Both the position numbers and the translations under genes were made by a program. Shown one piece after another: positions 44,401-54,584 of a DNA stretch of 64,000 bases (position 1 is the stretch's first letter; every line of letters begins with the position of its first letter). Location of the stretch: NCBI GenBank assembly GCA_964020085.1, contig OZ026608.1, positions 18,633,479 to 18,697,478 of the forward strand, in the 5' to 3' direction. The notes under the pieces are model-generated. The model was given only the letters and a program-made list of their open reading frames with translations, was not told the origin of the DNA and did no database searches. Source of the DNA: Micromussa lordhowensis. Taxonomy: Eukaryota; Cnidaria; Anthozoa; Scleractinia; Lobophylliidae.

Positions 44401-46831
44401 CCCCTCCTGGATGGGATGCTCGTCCATTAGCCACCTGGTTAGCTCAGTTGGTAGAGCGCCAGACTGCTGTGTGGGAGGTCAAGGGTTCGAGCCCCAGACC
44501 GGACCAACACTCAGGGTCTTAATTACTGAGGAGAATGTGCTGCCTTTGTGATTACATCTGCAAATTGTTAGATGTTTTCTTGCATAAGGACTATAAACTG
44601 TAGGCCCTGTCTCCTGCATCTTCAGTGTTGCACGGTTAGCAGGGGATGTTGAAGAACCCACACACCTATTGCAAAGAGTCCAAAGAGTAGGGTACATAGT
44701 TCCCGATATTGTGGTCTGGCCTTGTCGAAAAGGTTTGGTGCTTCACATAGGGTTATAACCTCAATCACCGAGCCTTTCCCCCTTGGAAAGAGTGGCCAAG
44801 AAAAATTGTTATGTCTACCTCCAGCATTAATTCACCAATGCCCATTTATGCGACTGGGCGGTGAGGGGCACTGTGAGTGTAAAATTTCTTAACCTGAGTA
44901 TCAGGCCTTTCTTAGCAAGAGGGTAGGGGTAGGGAGGAATTGCAGAGAAAGGCCTGACACAAACGTTTTTATTGGCTCATGTCGTACGTCCAGATTCTGG
45001 ACGTGGCGCTGATTGGATAATTTACAATGTACCCTGACGTCACACCACCGGAAATAAAAATTTCATACTGGCGTATTCTGTGAACTGATCTTCTGTGAAC
45101 TGATCTCGACGAGAACGAAAACTTCGCTAGATATTTATTTCTTTGTGATTATGGAAAGCGACGACTTCAAAACGGCTCTTGAAGTCGCTCTACAGCCTCT
45201 TTCCTGGAATTGAACTAAAAAGAGGGAACAGAAATTGTGCCTCGAAGGCCTGCTTGTCAAACGAAAAGACTTCCTCCTCAGGTTTTTGTCGGCTTGGGAT
45301 ATCAGACTCAGCGGTGAGGGTCTTTCTTCGTTGAGCTCCTTTAACTTCATTTGCACAAGTCGGCTGCTTGCTTTGGAGTCACTTCAGTTGCGAGATCGCT
45401 AGCCTCGAACAGGAATTGAACTACTAGGACAAGCTGTCGAAGGTATTTGTGGCCGGGAGCGCTTGATCTTGAAGCAGCTTGAAGCTATAAGTTTTTCGCC
45501 TTTGTCGAGTGTCCTACCACTCGCCAATGCCTCCCGTAACTCAGCGAACATTCTGTAGCAATTCACTATTTTCCTAGCGCATTTTTTGCAAACAGTCCTT
45601 TCGCCATCTTCACTATCTTGAATGACAACAATTCTCAACTTAAGCAATAATTCCACAAGAATGATAGGTTTTTCACACAAAACATTAGAAACCTCTTTGT
45701 TAAAAGTTTCAGCAAACAGCGGCACTGTGGTGACACACTTTCCATACTCTTTGTGAAAATTTTCGAGGCAAATTGTGCAAATATTCTCGGAAACCCGAAC
45801 GAAATTAAAAACAACCGCCGTTGTCATCTTTCATGCACGCAAAATTTATGCAAAGTAGACATGACAGCCGGAAATAATTTTGATTGGCGAATGCGTATAC
45901 TGACGCTTGTCACGCCATGAGGAGGTGGAAGACTGCAATAAAGACCCTTGTGTCAGGCTTTTCTTTGCCGGTTGCTTCCTTCTCCTTCCCCGCGAGAAAG
46001 AAACGCCTGATACTCAGGTTAAAAATTTCTTGCCGAGAAAACACTGTCATGACCCGTGCAACGCAATCAAACTCAATCTGATTAGATTTTGTTTGGAATT
46101 CATTTCTTGATAAGTAGATCACACAGGGGTAATTATAATCAACCATTATTAATAGAAAACGCCAGATGATGTGGAGGGACCATGTTGCTGCCCTACATGC
46201 CAGTTAGGCGTAAAGGGCATGAGTGAGTGAGTAATTATTAATAGAAAACGTCCGAATATCAAACTGTTGATGTTTAAACATAGAAATCAAACAAACAGGA
46301 GTTCCTTAATTGCGTGTTTGATTGAGTACGATTGTCGACCGTTCGGTCATCAAACATTCGATTTTGTTCGATTGTCTACCGTCCGGCAATCGAACATTCG
46401 ATTTTGTTCGATTGACCAAATTTTAGTGTGAGTTCGATTATGTTCGATTACCGAACTCAATCGAACGATTAGTGTTCGATTGGGTTCGATTACTTAAACG
46501 TTCGATCAGATACGCCAGGAAACAGCAAACCTCATATTTCCTGATGAACTCACCTCTAAGTCATCCACATCTTCGAAGTGGTCCTCTTCTTCGACCTCAT
46601 CGAGGTCATCATCGTATCTATGGCGAAAGGAAAGCTATGAGTTTCAAGCACCGTTAGTTTTTGTGTAAATGCAACTGAACAACTTAAAGGATCTTAAAAA
46701 TATCACCACTCGGTCAAAACCTTAATATGACACTTAGCTATTAATAAAATGCATCGCTGTAATGATTAAATAAGGAGAAACACAAATAACGGCATTTTTT
46801 TCGCTTACCCTTCCATATCGTCGTCCGCCAT
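41415..46831 (-). CDS. POLR2F: RNA polymerases I/II/III subunit RPABC2 (RPB6)
   Basis: Minus-strand exons: 46831-46809, 46617-46554, 44174-44132, 43585-43492, 42350-42279, 41505-41415 (stop TGA). All phases join: 128 residues, against 127 in human. RPB6 is a small subunit common to all three nuclear RNA polymerases; it sits at the clamp base and helps assembly. Seen: an acidic N-terminus ([20 protein letters not shown]), then the conserved core ([40 protein letters not shown]) and the C-terminal [20 protein letters not shown] with terminal DELIITE. The acceptor of the fourth exon could be 3 bp further in (43582), removing one Glu. It is head-to-head with RCL1, sharing a very short promoter; its introns hold a palindromic element and a TIR element with its own frame. 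Confidence 0.96.
41575..41870. repeat. GCGGGAT-rich degenerate repeat
   Basis: GCGGGA or its close variants (GCGGGAT, GCGGGAC, GCGGGGT) recur about ten times in 300 bp in the last POLR2F intron, without a fixed period. No frame is supported. Confidence 0.55.
42586..43478. mobile_element. Large palindromic (foldback) element, about 890 bp
   Basis: The two halves are complementary over most of their length. The outer pair is CACTTAATGACTGGTCC and its complement near 43460, then TAAAGTGCCTATGAAGTAAA (42675) with its complement ending 43420, then an inner pair around AAACTTGGCACCAGAAAT (about 42890) and ATTTCTGGTGCCAAGTTT (about 43182). The arms differ by small insertions. It lies between two POLR2F coding exons. 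Confidence 0.8.
44275..44431 (+). repeat. SINE family S1, copy 3 (diverged)
   Basis: Recognised by GCCAAGTGGCCCATACTGG and GGATGGGATGCTCGTCCATT around an expanded C run (about 44391-44404). It is cut on the right by the tRNA-derived SINE. In a POLR2F intron, antisense to that gene. Confidence 0.6.
44432..44722 (+). repeat. tRNA-derived SINE (family S2)
   Basis: The head is tRNA-like with an A box (TTAGCTCAGTTGG) and a B box (GGTTCGAGCCC). The body (ACACTCAGGGTCTTAATTAC onward, through GAACCCACACACC) is not tRNA. The head lacks a clean acceptor stem, so it is not called as a functional tRNA gene. Confidence 0.75.
44891..46022. mobile_element. DNA element with 16-bp TIRs and a captured or transposon-encoded frame
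   Basis: Inverted ends AACCTGAGTATCAGGC and GCCTGATACTCAGGTT, followed on the right by AA. The 9-bp sequence AAATTTCTT occurs on each side (44882-44890 and 46023-46031), as expected of a Mutator-type target duplication; this depends on placing the right border after the extra AA. Length about 1.13 kb, in the second intron of POLR2F. It carries the minus-strand frame 45399-45827. Confidence 0.75.
45399..45827 (-). CDS. Unassigned 142-residue protein with paired CxxC motifs inside a TIR element
   Basis: A continuous frame of 142 residues starts at ATG 45827. It contains CTIC (residues 17-20) and CKKC (80-83) with further Cys at 31, 51 and 90. The two CxxC pairs about 60 residues apart recall the ZAD zinc-binding domain of insect zinc-finger proteins, but this is a weak visual similarity. 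The C-terminus is Pro/Ser-rich. A second minus frame (45356-45135) follows after in-frame stops, so the original protein may have been longer and broken, or spliced. It lies wholly within the 44891-46022 element and shares the strand of POLR2F. No transposase catalytic motif is visible. Confidence 0.4.
   Translation of the reverse strand: MTTAVVFNFVRVSENICTICLENFHKEYGKCVTTVPLFAETFNKEVSNVLCEKPIILVELLLKLRIVVIQDSEDGERTVCKKCARKIVNCYRMFAELREALASGRTLDKGEKLIASSCFKIKRSRPQIPSTACPSSSIPVRG
46315..46510. repeat. GTTCGATT-rich repeat tract
   Basis: GTTCGATT and its complement recur about a dozen times in 200 bp (for example ATTCGATTTTGTTCGATTG twice), forming overlapping direct and inverted repeats. It ends about 45 bp before the second POLR2F exon (minus strand). 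Confidence 0.65.
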
Positions 46832-46928
46832 TTTCAATCAAGAACATGAGTCAACAGTATTCTGGTCAGCAGCTTCACTCTTAGATCATGAGCAGATGTC
46901 TCGATAGCCACGTGCGTTTGTTTTCAAT
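46832..46928. promoter_or_regulatory. 97-bp bidirectional promoter region of POLR2F and RCL1
   Basis: Only 97 bp separate the two divergent ATG codons, so both promoters and 5' UTRs must overlap here or reach into the genes. Each ATG sits in a YY1-like AANATGGCGG context (46926-46936 plus; 46823-46834 minus). A palindromic E-box CACGTG lies at 46909-46914. No TATA box is obvious. Factor binding is inferred from motif identity only. Confidence 0.7.
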
Positions 46929-49075
46929 ATGGCGGCTGATTTGACTTACGAAGGTTGCAATTTCTTCCGACAAAGACTTGTTTTAGCGACGCTTAGCGGA
47001 AAATCGGTGAAGATTAAAAACATAAGGGCTATTGAAGACGATCCTGGTTTAAAAGGTGATGCCATTTTCGCACATTTAATGCAAAAATTGTGAATTCTTT
47101 TCTTAAGTTTTGCTTGTGTTTTTTTCTTGAATCGAAAGATTTTGAAGCTAGTTTTATACGACTGCTGGACAAGTTAACAAACGGATCAAGAATAGAAGTA
47201 AATGAAACAGGTAAAACTTATGTTACTCAAACATCGGCATTGATAACTCGTCAGGCTTCTAGCCCTGAATAACTATAAAATAAAGTATTGGGAAAGAAAA
47301 ATATTGAGAATAAATAAGCTTAAATAAGCTTTAAATAGTTTATCCTATGTATTATTCAATCATGTAGTTGTTTGATCTATTGAGCGATCATTATGAATGT
47401 AGAAATGTTGTTCGAGTTCTTGGCAAGATTTCCGTATAACCCCATACATTTATTATGCATACAGTTCTTTGTTTGCCTAAACAATAGCCAAAACAATAGA
47501 GTCCCTTTGAGACTTATCCGCTTTGAATAACTATAAAATTGGCCATTTTTTTTCTAAGTCTCGCATTCTTTTAAACTTAGAAAAAATGTTCGAATTTTAG
47601 GGTCAAAATACGGAAAAATGCATCAAGTTTAAAAAGACATAGAAAAGGAAACGATTTTAAGGGCCAAATTACTGAAAAACGAAATCTAAAATTCATTTTT
47701 ATGGCGCATTCACCGCATTTAAAATTAAAGAGCAGACTAAAATCTGGTTAAAATAATAGCGATTTAGTCCTATGCGACAGTGTAAAAATGCTTTAAAAAT
47801 AGCGATTTAGGCCTAAGCAAAAGCGGCTTGCAGTTAGCTATAAAATGTTGTTAAGGTCAGTGAGTATTTTGATTCTGTACATTAAAGAAAATCCTGTGCA
47901 ATAAACCACTTCCTCACCTCGGTTGTGTGTTCTCGTATTTTCTCCCCGATATACTTGCGCAATGCCGCGGCATCAGCTGTTCTGCTTTCATTTGCTGCGG
48001 TGCATTTTGTTTCCTCAAGTTCGTTATATCCATCTTTCTCGAGCCCATGTTATAAAAAGCGGGCAGGTTCGATTAAGGAGTGTATGCACCCTTCGTGTCG
48101 CTGAAGCTGGTACTGAAGTAAAGCAATACATCTCCACTGGCACAGAAAGATGACAAACAATCAAAGACGTCGTAGACTTCAGAAGTAGCCAGAGCATTCA
48201 AAAATCGAGACCATTGCGAGGATGGTCTTACAGCGGTGAAAAGGTCCTTAACGTACACGATACCGTGAGCCTATACTACTCTTCGGGTCAGTTTTCAAGT
48301 GAACTCAACAAAGAAGAAACGAAACTCACAAGGGACCCAGCTGGCTAAAAAATCTAATGCATGTTTACGTGCAGCGTGAAAATGCTTTAAACAGATGAAT
48401 AAGTAAATTGTAATGTAAATTTTTAGGAATGTTAACAAGTCAAGTGAAATATAAATGATTTTTGGAGCGGTAATTCTCAACTGAGCCTCGTAGTGTAGTG
48501 GTGTAGAAGAGAAGCTGGTAAGCGAGAGGTATGCGAAAGGTAAGGAGTTCAAGACCTGCAGGGGAAAAATGAAAAAAAGGAAAAAATAATGCGTAAGGAG
48601 CCTGGGAAATATGAAGGAGAAAAAGAGAGAAGACTGGAAGTAGGGGAAGAAGAGAGTCGGCAAAAAGAGAGCGCGAAATGAAATCCTCTTTTATTCATAC
48701 AGTAAGTAATAATTATCAATGTATATATTCAATACCTTAGGGGGTTGCTATTGTCTTCTGAAACAATAGAGCGCATACATAATTAATCATTCTGCATGCA
48801 TAATAAATGTATGGGGTTATATGGAAATTTTTCCGAGTTCTTTTGTTTGTTCTTGTGGATCGAGGAAGAAGAAAATAAAAACCAGGTGAGGTCGGCACTT
48901 TTGCATCTGATATAGAACTCTATAGCTAGCATGCATAGGCTATAGTGTAGCTGTTACATTTCTTTTTCTGTTACATATTGAAATAATAAATTTACTTTAA
49001 TATATATATCTCTGTAACGCAGTACAGGGAAAGGCTGATGAAAACAGCTTATGTCTTAAACAAATAAAGGGGGCA

Positions 49076-49112
<37 letters not shown>

Positions 49113-52100
49113 TATTACAAGATAATTTGGTTTTATCAACTGGCTTGATAATGTGAACTGGCCACCGTAAAGAGATTCGGAAGCTGACGTTTCGAGCGTT
49201 AGCGCTTTGTCTTAAACAGTCTGGATAAAAACACAAGTGGCCCACATGCAAAATTCCAGACCACGTTTTTAGCCAATCATGAGACCATGTTTAGAGCAGA
49301 AAATTAATAAAGCCATTTTCACTTTGTTTCCTTTACAGGTACAACACTCTTTTATAAGCCTGGTTTACTAGCGGGAGGTCCAGTAGACCATGACTGCAAT
49401 CCTCAGCGTTCTATTGGCTACTATTTAGAGGCTGTGGTATTACTGGCACCATTTTGCAAGAAACCTATCAGACTGACTCTAAGAGGAGTAACAAATGACA
49501 GACATGATCCAACGGTATGTCAGTAATCCCTGAGTCAGAAGATTGCTGTAAATATTGAATGTTTGATTGTTTGAAAAAGAACTTTTTATTAAATCTACAA
49601 TCTGTAATAAAATCATTACCATGCTGTTGACTGTATTATTTCAGGTTGACATCATTAAAACGGTAACTATTCCTCTGGTAAAGAAATTTGTGGTTGACGA
49701 TGAAGGACTTGATGTCAAGGTATGAAATCAATACAAGGTATCTGTCACGCAAGGATTAGCAGAAGGTGGGGGAAAAGATTTTACAAAATGTCTGCTTCTG
49801 TATTCTTGCCTACTACCTGAACCTTTTCCTCCCAACTCTACATTTCGCTATAGTAAAGTCTATATACGAGCCAAGTGGCTCATCGGGCCAGAGCTTATAC
49901 CGGTTTCTGTAGCATGAAGTGACTAGAAGTAATTCTACTCCCCTCTGGACGGGATGCTAGTCCATCGCAGGGATTACCCTCCAGCATAAAAATCGCTGGG
50001 AGGGAGTCATTGTGAGGGCTAACTTAAATATAACCTTACATATTTTTTTAAAAGAACTAGCTTAAATCATTGACCCTACTGGGAAATAACAAACCTTTAC
50101 TTGAATTGCAGATCGTGAAAAGAGGAGCTCCTCCTGAGGGGGGAGGTGAAGTGGTTTTCTCTTGTCCTGTGAGAAGAACTTTACGACCAATCCAATTTAC
50201 AGATGCTGGTAAAATAAAAAGAATACGAGGTCTTGCGTATCCTTTCCATTTTTGAATAAAAACTATTTAATAAACTAAGACTCTTACTCTAATATTAAAT
50301 TCATTCTCTGAATTACTTGTGTTACCCTTAATCAACATTCAATTTTGATTGGTTTATAAAGTTATGCAATGCGAGTATCACCTGCAGTATGCAACAGAGT
50401 GGTGGATGCAACACGCAGTGTATTAAATCAGTTTGTCTCTGATATCTACATTTACACTGATCATTGCAAGGGAGCTCAATCAGGAAAGTATGTCATGTTT
50501 GTTTGTCTTTCTAACTGTAGATAACACTAAATAACAGACTTGTTGAGTGAATGTGACTGTGAAACGTGGCTTTTGCGCCAAAATCGTACTGTACAGACAG
50601 CCTGGTTGTTACCATCATCAATCCTTTGCACTTCCGTGAGAGCATAGATGGTGAACCAGTACCCTCCAATACCTTTGGATGGTTCTTTGTTAATGTTTTG
50701 ACTCCCTCCTAGGAGTAACCCAGTTGTTTTAACTCCTGTAGAATGGAATGCTTCCAGTTGTTCTTTGGCCAGCCTTCTTTCCTCCTTCTTTGTGTGTGGT
50801 AGTCCAACGACCAAGGCTTGTCTCTCCACATTGCTGCTTTATCTTCTGAGAGTAATGCCAATCCAGTGCCATTTCCTGGGCTTTATTGATGTTACAGTAA
50901 CATCAATAAGGCTAAGGAAATGGCACTAGATTGGCGTTACTCTCAACTACACTTTCCATGTCGATCTTTCTTAGCAGCTCTTCATTTCGTTTGACCACTG
51001 AACTTCCAGGATGTATCGGAAACACCTTTCAACAAAAACTGGAAAATATTATACAGCAGGCAACTGTGTCATTAATTGGGGGCGATATGTCAAGCACATG
51101 TACATTGGAAGTTGTGTAGGAGGAAGAGATGTTTGCACCACAAGCTGATTCTTAGTTGTGAGGTTAATAATATTTTTTCTTGACTCTTCTTTCATGCAGA
51201 TCACCAGGATTTGGCATCTCATTAGTAGCAGAAACCACAACTGGCTCGATGCTGAGTGTACAGACGGCATCTGCCCCAGCAGGAGAGGGTCAGTCTGTCG
51301 TTCCTGAGGATCTGGGCAAGCAGGCAGCTGTGATGTTACTTGAAGAAATTTACAGGGTGAGTCACAGGCTAAAACACAACATTGATTTAGAGTTCGGCAA
51401 TTTTGCAAGAAAAGTCATTCAAAATGTTGCTTTGGTGTAACAGCCTTCTGGGTGGTGATGCATTATAGCCTGCATTGCAGGAATAAATGGGGAAGGTAAG
51501 TAAAGGTAAAGTCTGCATACGAGCCAAGTGGCCCATCAGGCCGGAGCTTATCCCGGTTTCCGTGGCATGAAGCAACTAGGAATATTTCTACTCCCCCCTG
51601 GATGGGATGCCAGTCCATCGCAGGGTTATCCCCAACATTAAATTCGCCGGTGCCCATTGATACACCTGGGTGGAGAGAGGCACTGTGAGAGTTAAGTGTC
51701 TTGCCTAAGAACACAACACAATGTCCCAGGCCAGGGCTCGCTCTAGAGTCGAGCGCACTAACCATGAGGCCACCGCGCCTTCCAAATGGGGAAGGGGTAG
51801 AGACAAAAAAATGTTGGTTTGGTGAAGAAAATAATCTTAAACAGCTAACATTGTGCTTCGCAACTAAAGGTTTATAAGTAAACCTAATAGACCCTTTTCA
51901 TAAATGCCTGCCAATTAGAAATTATTTTGTAAGTATTAAAATTAGCCTTACTAACCTCATTTTTGAGTTGATAATTCAAAAGAACTTTTACTCCCAAACG
52001 AGTAAGGCTAATTTAAATGCCTACAAAAGAATTTGAAATTGGCAGCCATTCATGAAAAGAGTCTATACTTTCACAGAATTACTTAACTAGAGAACCTCAT

Positions 52101-53124
52101 AGCTTGGCTTATTCCCTTTCACTCCCTGTGGAGCATAGGTCCATGGAAACTGCCTGCCATCTCCTTCTGCTTTGGGCCAACTTTTCGATCTCTTTCCAAG
52201 TGAGCTTCATACGGTCTAATATTCATGCAGTATTTAATTTGTTTCTTGGCAATAGGGAGGTTGTGTTGATTCTCGGCATCAGAGTCTTGTGCTTCTCTAC
52301 ATGATACTTGGACAAAGAGATGTTTCCAAAATACTGACTGGACCACTGACACCTTACACGTAAGAATTGACTTTTGCTGTGTGTGATGTAGTGTATGTAG
52401 ACAACTAGAATATTGATATTGACAGAGTCAGGAGACTTGATAGTGACGTTGTGCTTTGTGTCATTCTTGGACTTGATGCTTTGAGCAGTCCTTGGAGATC
52501 AGGGGTACCCACCAAAATTTTCTTTCCATTTGAGTTGACTTTCCAGTTCCCAGTCTCTCATCAGCCAAAGACAATAACAGGAAATCAAGTTGTGAAGTGT
52601 CATCTCATTCAGTTGGTTTGCTGATTTTGGGAAAACTCTTACCATTATTCAATGGCCATCCCAACCAGTTTATTCTGACAAATGGTTAGCACCCCAGGGA
52701 ACGACTACATCATTTAACTGGATGGGTTGGATGCAAGCCGGAGGAGATGGAGGAGGGAGGTCTGGAGGCCAGGTACCATAGGAAAGAGGGATGTAGGGGG
52801 GGGGGGGGAGACTGTAGGGACAGGGAAGAGAGGGGTGGTAGCGAGAAGAAAAGTGTGCTGTTCTAAATGTATTCATTCTTTTACTACATTGATTTTGGTT
52901 ATTTTATAGCATGTTTGATTTACCATTGTATTGCTATTAATAATTGTGTTTCCTTTGCAATCAGCATCCAGTTCTTAAGGCATCTGAAAGAGTTCTTTGG
53001 AGTGATGTTCAAAATTGAAGCACAACAAACTGATGATAATGACAGCGAGACAGGAGGAGAAGCCAAAGTTCTGTTATCATGTGTCGGAGTGGGATACACA
53101 AACATCAACAAGACTATGGTTTAA
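46929..53124 (+). CDS. RCL1: RNA 3'-terminal phosphate cyclase-like protein (18S rRNA processing)
   Basis: Exons: 46929-47055, 47139-47210, 49339-49514, 49645-49719, 50112-50236, 50362-50487, 51200-51356, 52256-52359, 52965-53124 (stop TAA). All phases join: 373 residues, the same as human RCL1. RCL1 is a nucleolar protein of the RNA cyclase fold that lacks cyclase activity; with BMS1 it acts in early pre-18S rRNA cleavage and 40S assembly (family knowledge). Seen: the N-terminal YEGCNFFRQRLVLATLSGK, FEASFIRLLDKLTNGSRIE, the glycine motif PPEGGGEVVFSCPVR, GKIKRIRGLAYAMRVSP, SPGFGISLVAETT, VPEDLG and the C-terminal CVGVGYTNINKTM. The donor at 50236 and acceptor at 50361 were set by homology (AYAMRVSP across the junction). 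Its introns hold S1 SINEs, a near-perfect hairpin and a MITE. Confidence 0.96.
48483..48570 (+). repeat. Possible tRNA-derived SINE fragment
   Basis: GCCTCGTAGTGTAGTGGT resembles a tRNA A-box region and GAGTTCAAGACC a degraded B box, 50-60 bp apart, followed by an A/G-rich stretch. No stable cloverleaf can be drawn. In RCL1 intron 2. Confidence 0.3.
49060..49215 (+). repeat. Dispersed repeat R4, copy 1
   Basis: Its block GCAAGTTTCTAAAGAAACTG through GGTTTTATCAACTGG is found inverted at about 59385-59500 (TTTACGGTGGACAATTCACA onward). It ends in GACGTTTCGAGCGTTAGCGC. In RCL1 intron 2, about 120 bp before exon 3. Confidence 0.65.
49853..50020 (+). repeat. SINE family S1, copy 4
   Basis: Runs from GTCTATATACGAGCCAAGTG to GGGAGTCATTGTGAGGGC, with the central GATGCTAGTCCATCGCAGGG block. 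It is shorter on the right than copies at 32090 and 51505. In RCL1 intron 4. Confidence 0.7.
50848..50944. repeat. 97-bp near-perfect hairpin
   Basis: The arm GAGAGTAATGCCAATCCAGT is mirrored at the right by the complement ending GATTGGCGTTACTCTC. Pairing continues through AGTGCCATTTCCT and TTATTGATGTTAC, leaving only a minimal loop near 50896 and a few mismatches. In RCL1 intron 6. Probably a tiny foldback element; an RNA precursor is an alternative. Confidence 0.75.
51505..51780 (+). repeat. SINE family S1, copy 5
   Basis: A full-length unit: GTCTGCATACGAGCCAAGTG, CCCATCAGGCCGGAGCTTAT, CAGTCCATCGCAGGGTTATC, then CTTGCCTAAGAACACAACAC and a tail ending ACCATGAGGCCACCGC. Together with 32090-32345 it defines the family consensus. 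In RCL1 intron 7. Confidence 0.75.
51898..52065. mobile_element. MITE with TAGACC-type ends, copy 1
   Basis: Inverted ends TAGACCCTTTTCATAAATGC and its diverged complement CATTCATGAAAAGAGTCTA, plus an inner pair around ATTAGCCTTACT and AGTAAGGCTAAT. In RCL1 intron 7. Its terminus resembles that of 53163-53317. Confidence 0.7.
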
Positions 53125-53162
53125 CTGTCAGACTATCTTGTACAGAATTCTGTAAAATATGA

Positions 53163-53317
53163 ATAGACCTTTTTACCGATACGGCGGCCATCGAAAAATT
53201 ATTGTTAAAAGCTATCACGCCGCAGTATTCTTTTTAATTATTTCTCATCTGCCCCCTGGGCATCCCATAATTTCCTCGGAATTCAAGATGGCCGCCGTAT
53301 CGGTAAAAAGGTCTATT
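53163..53317. mobile_element. MITE with TAGACC-type ends, copy 2
   Basis: Perfect inverted arms of about 26 bp: ATAGACCTTTTTACCGATAC at the left and GTATCGGTAAAAAGGTCTAT at the right, continuing through GGCGGCCAT. It starts about 40 bp after the RCL1 stop codon, so it probably lies in the 3' UTR. Confidence 0.75.
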
Positions 53318-53826
53318 ATGAAAAGCGGTGATAAAAACTTGAACTAAGACACTCGTGTGACACTGGTTTATGAACAGGTGCGATTCATCAAAGTGAGCTC
53401 ACGATTTGTACCATGTGTACTAACAGTAAAAATTTAAACGATCCATTTGACGATCTATAAAATTAGTCTCAACATCTGATCATAATAGGGACTTGGGTCA
53501 TCAACATAATTTCACCATTGATTTGTACCAGTCAAAACTGTTTTACCCCTCAGTATTCAGGCTGAAATGCATCAATATTCTTAGTCCTACAGTGAGATGG
53601 AATTCGTGGTTGTCAACGGACTGGCCACCACATTTGCCATTGATACAAATCTTACAAATAACACAGACTCTGGCAAAAAACAAACACATTTGTATCAATA
53701 GTACAGATTGTGTAGCTACAATGTACTTCAACCAGTCATACTCATAATTTACATTTTTATTGCAAACAGAAGCATGTAAATGGACATACAACAATAAATT
53801 ATTTTTCCTTATCAACTTGCTTCATT
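53318..53826. other. Convergent spacer between RCL1 and PET117
   Basis: The two genes end tail-to-tail here. AT-rich unique sequence with no frame of interest; it should hold both polyadenylation regions. An AATAAA lies at about 53792 reading on the plus strand. Confidence 0.5.
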
Positions 53827-54069
53827 TCATTCAAGTTTTTCAGAATTAAGATTTCTGTCTCTTTGCTCTTGTAACTTTGTGGTGAGCTCAATTTGTTCCT
53901 TTAACTCATCAACATTTTTCCGCTTCCTTTCCTGCCGCTCCAAATCCCTGATGACTCCTTCCTTGAGTCTCTTACGATCAATATTTTGCATCTGATGGAC
54001 CAGAAATATGACAGCAGCAGCAAAACAAAAGGCTCCTCCCAAAGCAACTTTTGCTCCCCTTGAAATCAT
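53827..54069 (-). CDS. PET117: Cytochrome c oxidase assembly factor PET117 homolog
   Basis: A single coding exon of 80 residues. PET117 is a small mitochondrial protein required for complex IV assembly, linked in yeast to heme a synthesis (family knowledge). Seen: an N-terminal hydrophobic segment (residues 7-25, VALGGAFCFAAAVIFLVHQ) that serves as membrane anchor, then the family signature LKEGVIRDLERQERKR and a charged helical C-terminus (ELKEQIELTTKLQEQ). Length agrees with human (81). An acceptor (TTATTCAG) directly precedes the CATCATG start on the minus strand, so a 5' UTR intron is likely, with the promoter near 54600-54700. Confidence 0.92.
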   Translation of the reverse strand: MISRGAKVALGGAFCFAAAVIFLVHQMQNIDRKRLKEGVIRDLERQERKRKNVDELKEQIELTTKLQEQRDRNLNSEKLE

Positions 54070-54584
54070 GATGCTGAATAACAGTTAAAATGATGTCATC
54101 ACTTCTTTCCAAATGTATTTCTCAAGGTACTTAGCACTTCCTAAAAAGAAATCAAAATGAATATGACCATTTTCAGATTAGGCAATAGAGCACTTTTTCC
54201 TGTGTGTATAGAGCTTTATCTAAACATGACGAGGGTTGGGAAAAATTCAACAATGTCTTAGGTTTATTTCACTATCCCTGTTGATGATGCAGCTTTCCCA
54301 CTTCCCCTCAGAAATTTACTCTTGGTATTGTACCCCTTCAGAATTGTCTATGGGTGTCTCCCTCAGAAAATGTCATCTATAGGAGGGGAGGGGGAAGGGT
54401 GTGGATATAAAATGGAACGACCACAAAGCAAAAAGCATGTGAATTTTTTTGCGGGCCTGTTGAAAGATCGAAATCAGCATACTCCTTTTCCTTTGGAGAG
54501 AATAAATACTGAGTCAGAACTTACTCTTCTTCCAGATAATTAGTCAAAAGACAGCAAAATACAGGTGGTATTTATCATTTCAGA

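Noticed and set aside
44432..44505. Functional tRNA gene
   Set aside because: A and B boxes are present, but the acceptor stem does not pair and a SINE body follows directly.
48295..48663. 122-codon Phe/Leu/Ser-rich minus-strand frame
   Set aside because: The composition follows from an A/G-rich plus strand in an RCL1 intron; no domain is visible.
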